Shown: positions 35,791 through 45,580, counted from the stretch's first letter. The stretch: DNA of 64,000 nt from Planococcus citreus (GCF_003664125.1 NZ_RCCP01000001.1:868001-932000), one strand, 5' to 3'. The notes: a model not told the origin generated them from the letters alone. Made by a program: numbers and translations.

Positions 35791-38256
35791 TTATTCTTGG
35801 TGCAAAGCTTTCACAACTTCTGGTGATACTGCCAAAGTTCCGCCTGTCGTGAACACTGTGCCATAGTAATGGGCTCTTGTTTCAACGGCTTCGTTTACAC
35901 TGTCTTGTTTCACAAGAAGCATAGGCGCATCATAAGCTGCTGCGAGGACGTTTCCAGTCAAAGCATCCGGGAAGTTCTGGCCGTTTGCAGCCAAGCCTTC
36001 TACAGCATTTTCAAACAATTGTTCCGCTACAGCAAGTGAAGTCAAGTAACGGTTTGCGCCGCTGACGCGTGTAGCGTTCGGCAACGAGTCTGCTACATCT
36101 TCGGAAACAGCTAAAGTTCCGCCGATTACAGTAGTCGTTTCGTATTCTTCAAGCTCTGCTTCGATGACAGCCGGGACGCTATCCGGGCGCGTCAACAAGA
36201 TCGGCTTATCGTTAACCGCTGCGTAAGATCCCGCTGATAGTGCATCCGGGAAGTCCATTCCGCTTACGACAACCGCGTCAGTAGCATCAGTTACCAATTC
36301 ATCGGCAATTGCTACAGCTGTGTCGTAGCGTGTTTTTCCGCCGACTCTATCTACTTCCAGTCCCAAATCGCCCAATTGGTCAGCAACATCGTCTGATACC
36401 GCTAGGCTACCGCCCAATACGATCGCTTTTGTTGCACCCAAGCGCTCGATTTCTTCGGCTACCGCGCTTGGCAATGAACCAGAACGAGTCAATAGCACCG
36501 GTGCGTCTTCCTGATCAGCCAAAGGTGCTGCTGTTAAAGCATCTGCATACTGGTCGCCGCGAGCGATGACAACCGTGTCCGCAGAATCCCAGCCTTGTTT
36601 CGAAACGGAAATCGCTGTGTCATAGCGGCTTTCACCTGACAAGCGCACTTGGTTGATGCGGCGCTCTTCGTAAGGCTCTACGCCTTCGTCAGCAAATGAT
36701 TGTGCGTGCTCTTCGAACATTTCCCAGTCCGTGAATCCTGGCTCTGTGACACGGCCATCTTCGTAAGCTTTTCCAAACGATTCAAAACCATCGCCGCCTT
36801 TAGCAGTGAAGGAGTTCGTTGCGACTGTATAGGTTTCTTCAAGATCCAATTCATCGTAATAATCCCCTGTGTCTACGAACACTGATAAGACGCGATCGCC
36901 GGCTGGCGCTTTGCCGTCATAGTTGAAGAACATGCCGGACACGTGAAGGAATCCACCGTTTTCTTTCGGGTATTCACGGACGCTGTGCTCGAGTGCGTCT
37001 TTGAGTTCCTGGCCAGTGACTTCCATGATTGCCAAGGCATTGCCGAATGGCAAGACTGTTAAGACTTCACCATAAGTGATCGGCCCTTCGTCGATAGACT
37101 CACGGATGCCTCCGCCGTTTTGAAGTGCGATTGTCGTGTTAGGGTTGATTTCTTTCGCTTTTGCGAGCATGCCATCCGTGATGAAGTTTCCAAGGTTCGT
37201 TTCGCTTGCACGGATTCCGAACTCTCCGCGTGTGCCGTTCAAGAAGACATTCGCTTCAACGCCGATTTCCGTGTCTTTCAATGCATCCACTTCTTCTTTA
37301 TATGGCGCAAGAATTTCTGCTGCTTCAGCATCTGCTTCTGCAAGTGCAACTTCATGGTGTTCACCGACAAAATCTGTCACATTTCCAGCTTCATCGAAAG
37401 TTACGTCCAGTTGGCCGAGGAATTTATTGTACTCATTCGCTTGAACAATCACTGTATCTTCGACTTGCTGCGGCGGCAATAGTTTCGTATGCGTATGCCC
37501 ACCGACGATGACATCAATGCCATCAACTTCTGCAGCTAGTGTACGGTCGTTGTCGACTGCCGCGTTGTCATCGTAGCCGATATGCGTCAAAGCGATGATC
37601 TTGTTGACTTCCTGACCCTCAAACCATGTTACAGCTTCTTCTGCCGCTTCAAGATAATCAGTGAATTCAACATTGCCAGGACTGGAAATGTCTGCGGTTT
37701 CAGCAGTCGTCAAACCGAAGATCCCGACTTCCTCGCCGTTCACTTCTTTTACAACACCGCTGTAAATTTGTCCGTTAGCAGCCGTTTTCGTAAACGCTTC
37801 GCCTGCTACCAGCGGTGACATATTCGCATCGCCTGAGAAATCAACGTTAGCCCCGACCAACGGGAAGTCTGCTCCTCCAACGAATTCAGCTAGTGAAGCG
37901 TGGCCTTCTTCGCTCGAACCAAGGTCGAACTCGTGGTTACCGAACGTCATGGCGTCATACTGCATATAATTCATCAACGCCAAATCCGCTTGCCCTTCGA
38001 AGGTGTTGAAATACAATGAGCCTGAGAAGACGTCGCCTGCATCAAGCAATAGGTTGTTCGCATTCTCCGCACGGAGTTGCTTGATCAATGTTGCGCGTTT
38101 CGGCGCGTTGTCCAGGTTCGCGTGCGTGTCATTCGTGTGCATGATCGTTAACTCGAAATCGCCTTCAGCTGCCTCCGCTTTTTGCGAATCGTAGATCCCG
38201 ACGACTGTCAAAGCCAGTGTCGTCGCCATTACAGAAGTGAAAATCTTTTTCGGCAT
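35791..38256 (-). CDS. CWB2-anchored 5'-nucleotidase / bifunctional metallophosphatase
   Basis: An 821-residue wall-bound enzyme. Signal peptide about 1-30 (AEA cleavage). Metallophosphatase domain about 34-260: MHTNDTHANLDN, LDAGDVFSG, TFGNHEFDLG, ALTHIGYDDN, IVGGHTHTKL. 5'-nucleotidase C-terminal domain about 320-510: NLGNFITDGML, ALQNGGGIR, VLPFGNALAIMEVTG. Then three CWB2 repeats (about 532-821), each with the (R)xxGxxRYxT start, a DALS/DALT site and an ILGG/VIGG turn. It likely removes phosphate from extracellular nucleotides released by the nuclease encoded at 22.9-26.4 kb. ATG after GGATGGTG. A cre-like site lies 140 bases upstream. Confidence 0.93.
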   Translation of the reverse strand: MPKKIFTSVMATTLALTVVGIYDSQKAEAAEGDFELTIMHTNDTHANLDNAPKRATLIKQLRAENANNLLLDAGDVFSGSLYFNTFEGQADLALMNYMQYDAMTFGNHEFDLGSSEEGHASLAEFVGGADFPLVGANVDFSGDANMSPLVAGEAFTKTAANGQIYSGVVKEVNGEEVGIFGLTTAETADISSPGNVEFTDYLEAAEEAVTWFEGQEVNKIIALTHIGYDDNAAVDNDRTLAAEVDGIDVIVGGHTHTKLLPPQQVEDTVIVQANEYNKFLGQLDVTFDEAGNVTDFVGEHHEVALAEADAEAAEILAPYKEEVDALKDTEIGVEANVFLNGTRGEFGIRASETNLGNFITDGMLAKAKEINPNTTIALQNGGGIRESIDEGPITYGEVLTVLPFGNALAIMEVTGQELKDALEHSVREYPKENGGFLHVSGMFFNYDGKAPAGDRVLSVFVDTGDYYDELDLEETYTVATNSFTAKGGDGFESFGKAYEDGRVTEPGFTDWEMFEEHAQSFADEGVEPYEERRINQVRLSGESRYDTAISVSKQGWDSADTVVIARGDQYADALTAAPLADQEDAPVLLTRSGSLPSAVAEEIERLGATKAIVLGGSLAVSDDVADQLGDLGLEVDRVGGKTRYDTAVAIADELVTDATDAVVVSGMDFPDALSAGSYAAVNDKPILLTRPDSVPAVIEAELEEYETTTVIGGTLAVSEDVADSLPNATRVSGANRYLTSLAVAEQLFENAVEGLAANGQNFPDALTGNVLAAAYDAPMLLVKQDSVNEAVETRAHYYGTVFTTGGTLAVSPEVVKALHQE

Positions 38257-38395
38257 TTCTACACCATCCTATCAATTTTTTTTGACGAACGTCTCTCAGG
38301 GCTGTATCTTTCTGACTATGTATGAAGACGTTTGTCCCTATTACCCATGATACTACAAAATATTTCGAAGGTAAGTAAAATTTTGATAAATATTT

Positions 38396-38409
38396 CGAAA
38401 ACGTTTACA
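38396..38409 (-). promoter_or_regulatory. cre-like site upstream of the 5'-nucleotidase gene
   Basis: On the minus strand TGTAAACGTTTTCG fits TGWAARCGYTWNCW at 13 of 14 positions. It lies 140-153 bases upstream of the start codon. The rest of the 38257-38616 gap is AT-rich and holds only the terminator of the subtilase gene. Confidence 0.45.
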
Positions 38410-38576
38410 TTTTTTCAGATTGCAATAAATTTATTGAATTAATTCCATATAAAGGAAAAATAACATAGCGCCTTTAACATGCAAATCTGGTTATTTTTAT
38501 ACTTCCTTTCTTTTTATGTGATGAGTTTCTACTATTATAATAGTGATTACATGACTACTCTCAATAAAGCAAAAAA

Positions 38577-38610
38577 CAAAAGCGGAGCGCCTTTAGGCAC
38601 TCCGCTTTCA
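38577..38610 (-). terminator. Terminator after the subtilase gene
   Basis: Minus strand AAAGCGGAGTGCC / GGCGCTCCGCTTT with a short loop, followed by TGTTTTTTG, just after the stop codon. Confidence 0.9.
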
Positions 38611-38616
38611 TAACTC

Positions 38617-41600
38617 TTACTTATTGTTCAAGTACTCGTCCAATTGCTTCAGGATTTCATCGGATACTGCTTGCGATCCACCGATCACTTTCGCGTATTC
38701 GACGCCATTCTTCTGCAAGTGTTCGCCAAGTTCTGCTGGTACGGATTTTCCTACCAAGTAAACGCCAGTGTCATGTTTCGCTGCCAGCGCGCCGCCTGCT
38801 AGAGCATCCGCAAACGCTGTGCCTGTCGCGATGTACACTGTATCAGTAGGGCTGCCGAAGTATTTCGCTACTTCAAGGGAAGTTTCATAGCGGTTAGAGC
38901 CCTTGATGCGGAACGAATTCGGAAGTTCGGATGCTGCTTGTTCGCTGATCGCTTGAGTACCACCGATGATCAAGCTGCTTTCCGCTCCCATTTTCACTAA
39001 CGCCGCTTTTGTAGCATTCGGAATAGATCCTTCGCGTGCCAATAGGATTGGCGTGCCTTCAGAACCTGCATAGCTTGCTACGCTAAGTGCATCCGGGAAG
39101 TTCTCGCCGCTTACTACGATAGCAGATGCAGATTTACCGAATTTCTCAGCGATCTTAGCTGCAGTCTCATAACGGCTTGCCCCGCTGATGCGTTCCACTT
39201 CAATGCCGTCAGATTTCAATTGCTTCACGACATCATCAGAAATGGCAATTGTTCCACCCAGGACTTGAACTTTCTTCGCGCCTAGACGCTTGATTTCATC
39301 ATATGTTTCAGATGGCAATTTCGCTGTGCGAGTCAGAAGAAGTGGAGCATCTTGTTGCTTCGCAAGCGGTACGCCCGCTAGTGCATCTGCATAGTTATCC
39401 CCACGCGCAAGGACGACTGTTTCTGAAGAATCCCATCCTTCTTTGCTCAACTCAACAGCTGTGTCATAACGGCTTACACCGGAAATGCGCTCAGCGCGTA
39501 GTTCAGAATCAGAACGGTCGATCTTCACTTCTTTTTCGATCTTGTTGCCAGCTCCGTCTTCTGCAACTACCATGAACGTGTTAACGCCAGGTGCCAAGTC
39601 GACTTTCGCTGTTACTGTTTTGCTGACTGGATTAGCCAACGTGATTTCATCAAAGACGTCCTGGTTATAAAGAACATCTCCATCAAGTGATAGTTTCACC
39701 ATGTTGAAGTTGTCTTTCACCGTAATGTCGAATTCCACTGATTCCTCGTCTTGGTCAACCACGCCAGGGGCGTCGATTGCAAGCGTCGGGTTCACTGTAT
39801 CCACATAGACTGGGCGGATGATCGAAGATGTGTTGCCATTGTAATCTGTCGCTTCGAACTTCACATCGTGGCGGCCAGTTTCAAGTTCGATTGTTGTATC
39901 GAACGCGAAGCCTTTCTCCGTTTCAGTGAATGCCACTTCTTTGCCGTTCACTTTCAAGGTCTTCAAGTTTTCTTCGACTACATAACCTTTGATAGGCACT
40001 TCATTTTTCCCGTAAAGGCCAAGCGCTGCTGGGCCGTTATCATCAACGTAGATGACAGGTTTAACTGTGTCATCGGCGTTCGAGATGGCGTAACCCATGT
40101 TGTAAGCATGATCGTAGACAGCGACTTCAATCAAGTCAGCTTCTGAAGCATCAACGCCAAACTCATCCAAGTCGATTACCGTTTCATCAGCCCCGAAGAA
40201 TCCTTCTGCCGGCAAACGCTTCCCGTTTACATTCACAGAGAATTCCTTAACGCCGACACCTTCGTCAGACAAGGAAACTTCCAATGTGTTGTCTTCTTCA
40301 TTTACAGTAACAGAAGCTTTCGGTGCAGTTGTATCGATGTAGACCGGCAACTTCTTGCTCTGCCAATCTGCCTCTTCGTAGTCGACTTTCGCTTTGTACT
40401 CATATTCGTACAAACCATCTGCCGCAACTTCACCTTTCACTTTGCCGTCCCAAGCACGGGCTTCTGAATAGCTGATGAACGTGCCAGAGCCGCCGTTAAA
40501 GTAGTTCTTGCGGACATCTTTCTCGATGTTTACTGTACGGACTTTTTCGCCCGATTCGTTCAAGATGTTCGTTTGCAGCTCATCCGCATTCCGGAGCAGC
40601 GTGATGTTGCCGTTGATCTTATCGTTCAAGCCATCGTTGTTTGGAGATACTGGGTAAACCCATTCGCCATCAACTTCTACTAGATCGTAGTAGTAAGCTC
40701 CATCGTCAGCGTCTTTAATCTTGTAGAGATCATAGTACTGCTGGTAGAAATGCGGCTCGTCTTTTTCTTCAACCCCGAAGGAATCAATGATGTCCGGACG
40801 GTCCCATTCGCCGTAGAAGCTGATGTATGGCAAGACCAAATCAGGATTAGACGATCCTTCTTCAGCTGTCAATTTCACGAAGCCTTCTACGAAAACATCT
40901 TCTTCAAGTGCTTTTGTGATGGCGTTGCCGTCTTTATCAAGCCCTGGCACTTTGCCTTCGCTGATATCGATTGTCACCGTCACATCTGTCGTTCCGTTAG
41001 CTGGTACAGTTACTGTTTCAGGAGCCGTTACTTTTGCTCCTTCAAGTGCGCCTGATTGGAGCAAGTTGGAAGTTACTGCGCCTTCTTCTTGGAACATATC
41101 GACAAGTACTGAAGTGTCGACTGAGTATGTCGCATCTTTATCCGACATGTTTTCAGCTTTCAATGTGAAGGAGAAGGAATCGCCAGTGAAGTCTTTGACG
41201 TTCACTTTCGCTTCGTTTGTCGCTTTTTCAGTCATGATAACTGGTGTAGTGACAGCGCCGTTAAGCTGCATCATTCCGGCACCTTGGCGGCGAGGCGAGA
41301 TCGTGTCGCCTGATTTGCCGTGTGTGATGTCTGCAGTATTCAACATCAATACTTTCGCTAGGCGAGTGCGTTCTTCAAGTGAAAGGTTTTTGAACTCGTC
41401 ATGGTTTTTCAAGTACTGCTGGACAAGTGCCGCACCGCCGGCAACGTGTGGAGCTGCCATTGACGTTCCACTCATCACACCGTATTTGTCATTTTCAAGC
41501 GTAGACAAAATGTTTCCGCCTGGTGCAGACAATTCAGGTTTGAACTCAAGATCCGGCGTTACGCCCCATGATGTGAAGTCCGTTGCACGGCCCACTTCAG

Positions 41601-43284
41601 GTCCAAGTTCTTTGCCTGTTTGCTCAACATCTGCGCCAAGTTCCCCGTCTGCAGCAAGCGCTTCTTCAAGCTCCAAGCCGTCTTCTCTCGTAATCTTCAT
41701 GAACGGAATATCCCAGCCGCCTTGGTCTTTATAGAATATCGGGCTAGTAGAGTTATAAACGATGATGCCGATTGCGCCAGCTGCCGCTGCCCAGTTTGTT
41801 TTATCCACGAATGTATGCTCGCCACGTTCAACGACAACTACTTTGCCTTCTACATCGATGCCTTCATAGTCTTCAGCAGATCCTAAAGCAGTTGAATCAC
41901 CTGTCAATTCTTTCAAAGAAACTACTTCAAAATCATCGCCAGCTGTTTCGAAATCTGTCCAGTCATCTACGCCGAATCCTTCTACTGTGAAGTCATCGAA
42001 CTCAACATCATGCGTGTAGTGGTTGACAACATTCCCAGTAGCCGCGACTTGGATGGTGTCTTTGTTAAGCCCTGGAGACCCAACCAAACCATAATCCGGG
42101 TTGTCATAATGTGGGTTATCGTATCCGTATCCGATGTGTCCTGAGTTGCCGGCAGACACCGAAGAAACGATTCCGTTGTTTACAGCGTTCGTGATGGCTT
42201 TATCTTCCGCGCTGTCAGCGTCGTAGAATGAGGAAGTTGAACCTAAGCTCATGTTCAATACGTCCGCGCCAAGTTTAACTGCATCGTCGATAGCTGCCAA
42301 ATAGATATCTGAGAACGTTGACGGGAAGTTGACGTCATTCGAGAATACTTTCATGCCGAGGATTTGGGATTCAGGTGCTACCCCTTTAATTCCGCCGTTT
42401 TCTTCATCGCCGTTAGCGCCGACTGTTCCCGCTACGTGCATGCCGTGCATGGATGCGCCTGGAGCATCGTCGCTGATTTCAGCGTTTTTATCATAATAGT
42501 TATATGCATAAGGAACTTTAACGTTTTGGTAAGCGCCTTTCAAGCCGTCTTTGGAAACCAGACCTTCAACATCAGTTTTCGTCAAATCAACTTTTGACTC
42601 ATCAGTGATGTTGAAATCTTTATGGTCAGGGTCGATTCCTGTATCGATTACAGCAACGACCATACCTTCACCTTGGAACTTGCTATCAGCCCATACTTGG
42701 CGAGACTGGATGAAATCGTGGCTCGTTGTCATATCTGGAGTAGCTTCTGGTCTTTCGTACTCATTTGCAATATATACGTTCTTAACGTTCGGCAAGTCTT
42801 TGATCTTCTGGACATCGCTGAATTTAACTACGCCGCTGAAACCGTTGAATGCCGTCGTATATTCATATTGGGAATTTAGTTCAACGCCTTTGGAAGAAAT
42901 GGATTTCTTCACATTTGCATGCGCTTTCACTAGTTGAGCTTCAATCTGCTCTTTTTCTGTTTTAGCAAGCTCTTTGTATTGGACACCTTTTGCAGATGCT
43001 ACTTCAACCGCTGACTGTCCTTCAATTTCAACAATGACACGAACTTCTTCGTTCGGGTCTAATGCATCTTTTTGTACCATTTCAGCATTTTCTTTTTTCT
43101 TAAGCTGCTTGATCAGCTCTGCTTTTTCGTTGGAAAGAACGTTGATTGCCTGCAAATCCTTATCATTGGCTTTCTCTTTGTCGCCAGATGTAGCACTTGC
43201 AGTCATAACACCGTTACTTGCAACTAAACCTGCGATCATTGCAACAGATACAAACTTTTTCCAAGTCTTTGAACCGTTTTGCAC
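38617..43284 (-). CDS. CWB2-anchored S8 (subtilisin/lactocepin-type) serine protease
   Basis: A 1555-residue surface protease. The GTG at 43284 has GGGGAGG seven bases upstream and gives a proper signal (about 1-31, ASA cleavage); the longer frame from 43341 does not. An inhibitor-I9 propeptide (about 80-180) is followed by the S8 domain with D214 (AVIDTGIDPDH), H280 (MHGMHVAGTVG), oxyanion N380 (SAGNSGH) and S608 (SGTSMAAPHVAGG). A PA domain (about 430-560) is inserted in the S8 domain. A long beta-sandwich Fn3-like region (about 660-1260) leads to three CWB2 repeats (from about 1265). It would be a wall-bound protease. A TTGACA/TACTAT promoter lies upstream. Confidence 0.94.
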   Translation of the reverse strand: MQNGSKTWKKFVSVAMIAGLVASNGVMTASATSGDKEKANDKDLQAINVLSNEKAELIKQLKKKENAEMVQKDALDPNEEVRVIVEIEGQSAVEVASAKGVQYKELAKTEKEQIEAQLVKAHANVKKSISSKGVELNSQYEYTTAFNGFSGVVKFSDVQKIKDLPNVKNVYIANEYERPEATPDMTTSHDFIQSRQVWADSKFQGEGMVVAVIDTGIDPDHKDFNITDESKVDLTKTDVEGLVSKDGLKGAYQNVKVPYAYNYYDKNAEISDDAPGASMHGMHVAGTVGANGDEENGGIKGVAPESQILGMKVFSNDVNFPSTFSDIYLAAIDDAVKLGADVLNMSLGSTSSFYDADSAEDKAITNAVNNGIVSSVSAGNSGHIGYGYDNPHYDNPDYGLVGSPGLNKDTIQVAATGNVVNHYTHDVEFDDFTVEGFGVDDWTDFETAGDDFEVVSLKELTGDSTALGSAEDYEGIDVEGKVVVVERGEHTFVDKTNWAAAAGAIGIIVYNSTSPIFYKDQGGWDIPFMKITREDGLELEEALAADGELGADVEQTGKELGPEVGRATDFTSWGVTPDLEFKPELSAPGGNILSTLENDKYGVMSGTSMAAPHVAGGAALVQQYLKNHDEFKNLSLEERTRLAKVLMLNTADITHGKSGDTISPRRQGAGMMQLNGAVTTPVIMTEKATNEAKVNVKDFTGDSFSFTLKAENMSDKDATYSVDTSVLVDMFQEEGAVTSNLLQSGALEGAKVTAPETVTVPANGTTDVTVTIDISEGKVPGLDKDGNAITKALEEDVFVEGFVKLTAEEGSSNPDLVLPYISFYGEWDRPDIIDSFGVEEKDEPHFYQQYYDLYKIKDADDGAYYYDLVEVDGEWVYPVSPNNDGLNDKINGNITLLRNADELQTNILNESGEKVRTVNIEKDVRKNYFNGGSGTFISYSEARAWDGKVKGEVAADGLYEYEYKAKVDYEEADWQSKKLPVYIDTTAPKASVTVNEEDNTLEVSLSDEGVGVKEFSVNVNGKRLPAEGFFGADETVIDLDEFGVDASEADLIEVAVYDHAYNMGYAISNADDTVKPVIYVDDNGPAALGLYGKNEVPIKGYVVEENLKTLKVNGKEVAFTETEKGFAFDTTIELETGRHDVKFEATDYNGNTSSIIRPVYVDTVNPTLAIDAPGVVDQDEESVEFDITVKDNFNMVKLSLDGDVLYNQDVFDEITLANPVSKTVTAKVDLAPGVNTFMVVAEDGAGNKIEKEVKIDRSDSELRAERISGVSRYDTAVELSKEGWDSSETVVLARGDNYADALAGVPLAKQQDAPLLLTRTAKLPSETYDEIKRLGAKKVQVLGGTIAISDDVVKQLKSDGIEVERISGASRYETAAKIAEKFGKSASAIVVSGENFPDALSVASYAGSEGTPILLAREGSIPNATKAALVKMGAESSLIIGGTQAISEQAASELPNSFRIKGSNRYETSLEVAKYFGSPTDTVYIATGTAFADALAGGALAAKHDTGVYLVGKSVPAELGEHLQKNGVEYAKVIGGSQAVSDEILKQLDEYLNNK

Positions 43285-43368
43285 AATGTAGCCTCCCCTA
43301 ATGTTTTTTTCGAGGAAATTCACCCTATGTATGTTTCCCACTTATGTACGTATTTCCTCACAGATAAA

Positions 43369-43398
43369 ATAGTAACAATAGTCATACAATTATGTCAA
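43369..43398 (-). promoter_or_regulatory. SigA-type promoter of the subtilase gene
   Basis: Minus strand consensus TTGACA (43393-43398), 18-base spacer, TACTAT (43369-43374), giving a leader of about 80 bases before the GTG. Upstream sequence to about 43740 is very AT-rich with no convincing gene. Confidence 0.55.
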
Positions 43399-43764
43399 TA
43401 TGTTATTTGAATATTCTTGTGAATTGAATTAATGGAATTTAATAGAAATCATATAAGCATAAAAGATGACTAATAGGACAATATATTCCTGCGAATTGCA
43501 TGTGTATAAGGGACCTTTTCGAAAAAATAAATTTTCGAGTTACGAATAATATTAGGTATTTATATCTATATTTAACGATTTTATTTTTATCGATTTGGAT
43601 TTTTGAAAAATAATAGGTATAAATAATGCTTTTTCCAATAGAACTGAGTGTCAGAAAAAAACCTCTGATTTTTTCTAGTATTTTTTTACTTTTTGCTAGT
43701 TTTCTTGCAATTCTCTTCATTCAGGGAGCTTATTTGTGGGAATCCAAGAGTGATGATTCGGAAA

Positions 43765-44365
43765 TGGGGGTTTGGCTAAAGAGCAGATAGTGAGGGTTTA
43801 TGTGTTAAACAGTTTCGATATTCGATTCGATCTTCATTTTGCTATTCGCCGCCTTGCTTTGGGTTGGCCTTTGGCACTAAGCCAATGAAATGGCGAAAGG
43901 AAGTTGAGTCATTTCATTTGCGACGCATCTGCATAGCAGATGTGGGAGCAAGGTGCTTGATGTGATGCTCGAATAAACTTTTTGTCCTCTGCGTCGGCTC
44001 ACCCTTGGCGCCGGCTGGCTGAGAGATTTCTTTGGACGTTGATTGTTTAAGCTGTTCTACTTCTTTATTCAGTTGCCGGCTAGCGGGGGAATCGCTTCCT
44101 TGGACGTGCTTAGAGCAGAGAGTGAGAGTTCGACAGTGGAATTGTTCGGATATTCTATTGAAGTGTCATCTGAGTAGTCGCCGCCTTGCTTTGGGTTGGC
44201 CTTTGGCACTAAGCCAGAAAGTACGCCTGTCTTACTGCGTCGGCTCACCCTTGGCGCCGGCTGGCTGAGAGATTTCTTTGGACGTTTTCTGTTTAAGCTG
44301 TTCTGCTTCTATATCAAGTTGCCGGCTAGCGGGGGACTCACTTCCCGAGATGCAGCATTTGACAC
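43765..44365 (+). repeat. Composite repeat B: two tandem units, first one interrupted
   Basis: Unit 1 (about 43775-44110) and unit 2 (about 44111-44365) match the ~245-bp unit of repeats A and C block by block (TCGCCGCCTTGCTTTGGGTT, CTGCGTCGGCTCACCC, GGCTGAGAGATTTC, TTGCCGGCTAGCGGGGGA). Equivalent points are 332 bases apart rather than 245, because unit 1 carries an ~87-bp insertion (43884-43972). Confidence 0.85.
43884..43972 (+). repeat. Nested three-hairpin element, copy 1 (inside repeat B unit 1)
   Basis: An ~89-bp insert with three hairpins: AATGAAAT / ATTTCATT; GCATCTGC-ATA-GCAGATG; and GAGCA...TGCTC. Copy 2 at 44507-44595 shares the order, and the first stem differs on both sides so that pairing is kept. 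Confidence 0.75.
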
Positions 44366-44409
44366 ACAAGTGTTTGAACTGAAAATCACACTCTCTTTGA
44401 TCCAAACGA

Positions 44410-44790
44410 TATGAGCTACAAAACATGATGCATTTCCACACTTCACTTTAAATGAACTGAAGAAACGATCTTCCACTCTAAAACTAGAGACGGAGTGGAA
44501 GGGGGTGAATGGATGGCGAGGGGTAGCCGAGTCCATTCATTTGCGACGCATCTGCTACGCAGATGTGGGAGCAACGGTTCTTCTGCGATGCTCGAACACA
44601 GAGAAATTCGGTACGTTGGCTGGGCACCCGCATCCTGCGAGCCCCAAGCAGCCCCCTGCAACGCAGTCGAAAAGCGGAAGCTTCTCCTATCTCTTTTTTA
44701 TTTACTTCACAATTTATGTCTCATCAACTGTATGACCCGTATCCTACGCCCCCTCCGGAAAGCGCTCCCCTGCAACGCAGTCGCCAAAAC
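44410..44790 (+). repeat. Composite repeat B: leader, interrupted hairpin, tails
   Basis: The same leader as in A and C (ACACTTCACTTTAAATGAAC, then CTCTAAAACTAGAGACGGAG), then GGGGG, the nested element, and the right half of the long hairpin (GGTACGTTGGCT, CACCCGC, AAGCAGCCCCCTGCAACGCA) with the AGTCGAAAAGCGGAAGC tail. A second, degenerate tail ends near 44787. The nested element has replaced the left half of the hairpin. Confidence 0.8.
44507..44595 (+). repeat. Nested three-hairpin element, copy 2 (inside repeat B hairpin)
   Basis: Same plan as copy 1: GAATGGA / TCCATTC, GCATCTGC-TAC-GCAGATG, GAGCA...TGCTC, ending CTCGAA. The first stem is AATGGA/TCCATT here versus AATGAAAT/ATTTCATT in copy 1, i.e. 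paired changes. Confidence 0.75.
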
Positions 44791-44820
44791 TAAATAGCCC
44801 CTCTCTCTTTCATCCACACA

Positions 44821-44852
44821 AAAAAACCATCCACCAAGAGAGGCAGATGGTT
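44821..44852 (-). terminator. Terminator after the lipoprotein gene
   Basis: Minus strand AACCATC...GATGGTT with inner CC/GG pairs, followed by seven T residues, eight bases after the stop codon. Confidence 0.8.
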
Positions 44853-44859
44853 CTTCGTA

Positions 44860-45564
44860 TTATTTGTAGCTCACCAATTCAACAACAGATTCCTGTTTGT
44901 CATCTCCGTTAGCGACTACTGTTTTTTCCTGGATGAATCCAAGACCTGGCGCGAAATAACGCGTCATTGTCGTTACTTGGTCGGATGATTCGGATTTCAG
45001 GACTTGCTCGACGACCAATACGTCTTCGAATGTGCCCGCTTGTGTTTCCAGCGTTTCGCCGTTCGACGTAATAATCCATTCACCTTCAGTGCTGTTGGCT
45101 TCATCGATCATGACGACCGGCGCACTCATCGGCACCAAACCTTCGATCGAAATGTCGCGCTCGCCTTCGAGTTCAGATGTTTCAATCAGCATGTTCATGG
45201 ACGACTCTGTCCATTCAGTCACTTCGATCGTAGCAGCTTCGCCGAATGTGATTTCCTCGAGCACTTGGTTTCCGGATACTTCAAGAACTTCACGCGTCAA
45301 TTCGAAGTCTTCCACTTGGAAGTTCTTGACGAGGCCGAGTTCTGGCATGTACAACTGGATACCTGTCGGGTCTGTCACTTCGATTGGTGCGTCTTCTGTT
45401 GATTCCACATCTGTTTCAGTTGTTTCTGTTTCCGCGGCTTCGGTTTCGGTTGTTTCTGTGCCGCCTGTGCCATTGACTTTATCGTCTTCTGCAGAATCGG
45501 TCACAGCGGTACCACAGCCTCCGAGGAGGACGGCTGTGAGCAAAAGACCACTGAATTTCTTCAT
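44860..45564 (-). CDS. Hypothetical lipoprotein with a Thr/Glu-rich linker
   Basis: A 234-residue protein starting at the ATG at 45564, which has AAGGTGGT upstream. A lipobox LLGGC (Cys near residue 17) is followed by a linker of repeated TETTETEAAET-type sequence (about 30-60) and a beta-rich domain with ETQAGTFEDVLVVEQV and MTRYFAPGLGFIQEK, a pattern seen in lipoproteins that resemble LolA/YmdB-like or CopC-type beta folds; I cannot name the family. It starts 17 bases after the amidase stop, so it is in the same transcript as the autolysin and ends at a strong terminator. Role unknown; it might assist the amidase. Confidence 0.8.
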   Translation of the reverse strand: MKKFSGLLLTAVLLGGCGTAVTDSAEDDKVNGTGGTETTETEAAETETTETDVESTEDAPIEVTDPTGIQLYMPELGLVKNFQVEDFELTREVLEVSGNQVLEEITFGEAATIEVTEWTESSMNMLIETSELEGERDISIEGLVPMSAPVVMIDEANSTEGEWIITSNGETLETQAGTFEDVLVVEQVLKSESSDQVTTMTRYFAPGLGFIQEKTVVANGDDKQESVVELVSYK

Positions 45565-45580
45565 GTATTTAACCACCTTA

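Noticed and set aside
43439..43720. 93-residue ORF rich in Lys, Ile and Tyr upstream of the subtilase gene
   Set aside because: It lies in very AT-rich DNA, with no clear ribosome site, no recognisable domain and a composition like translated AT-rich spacer.
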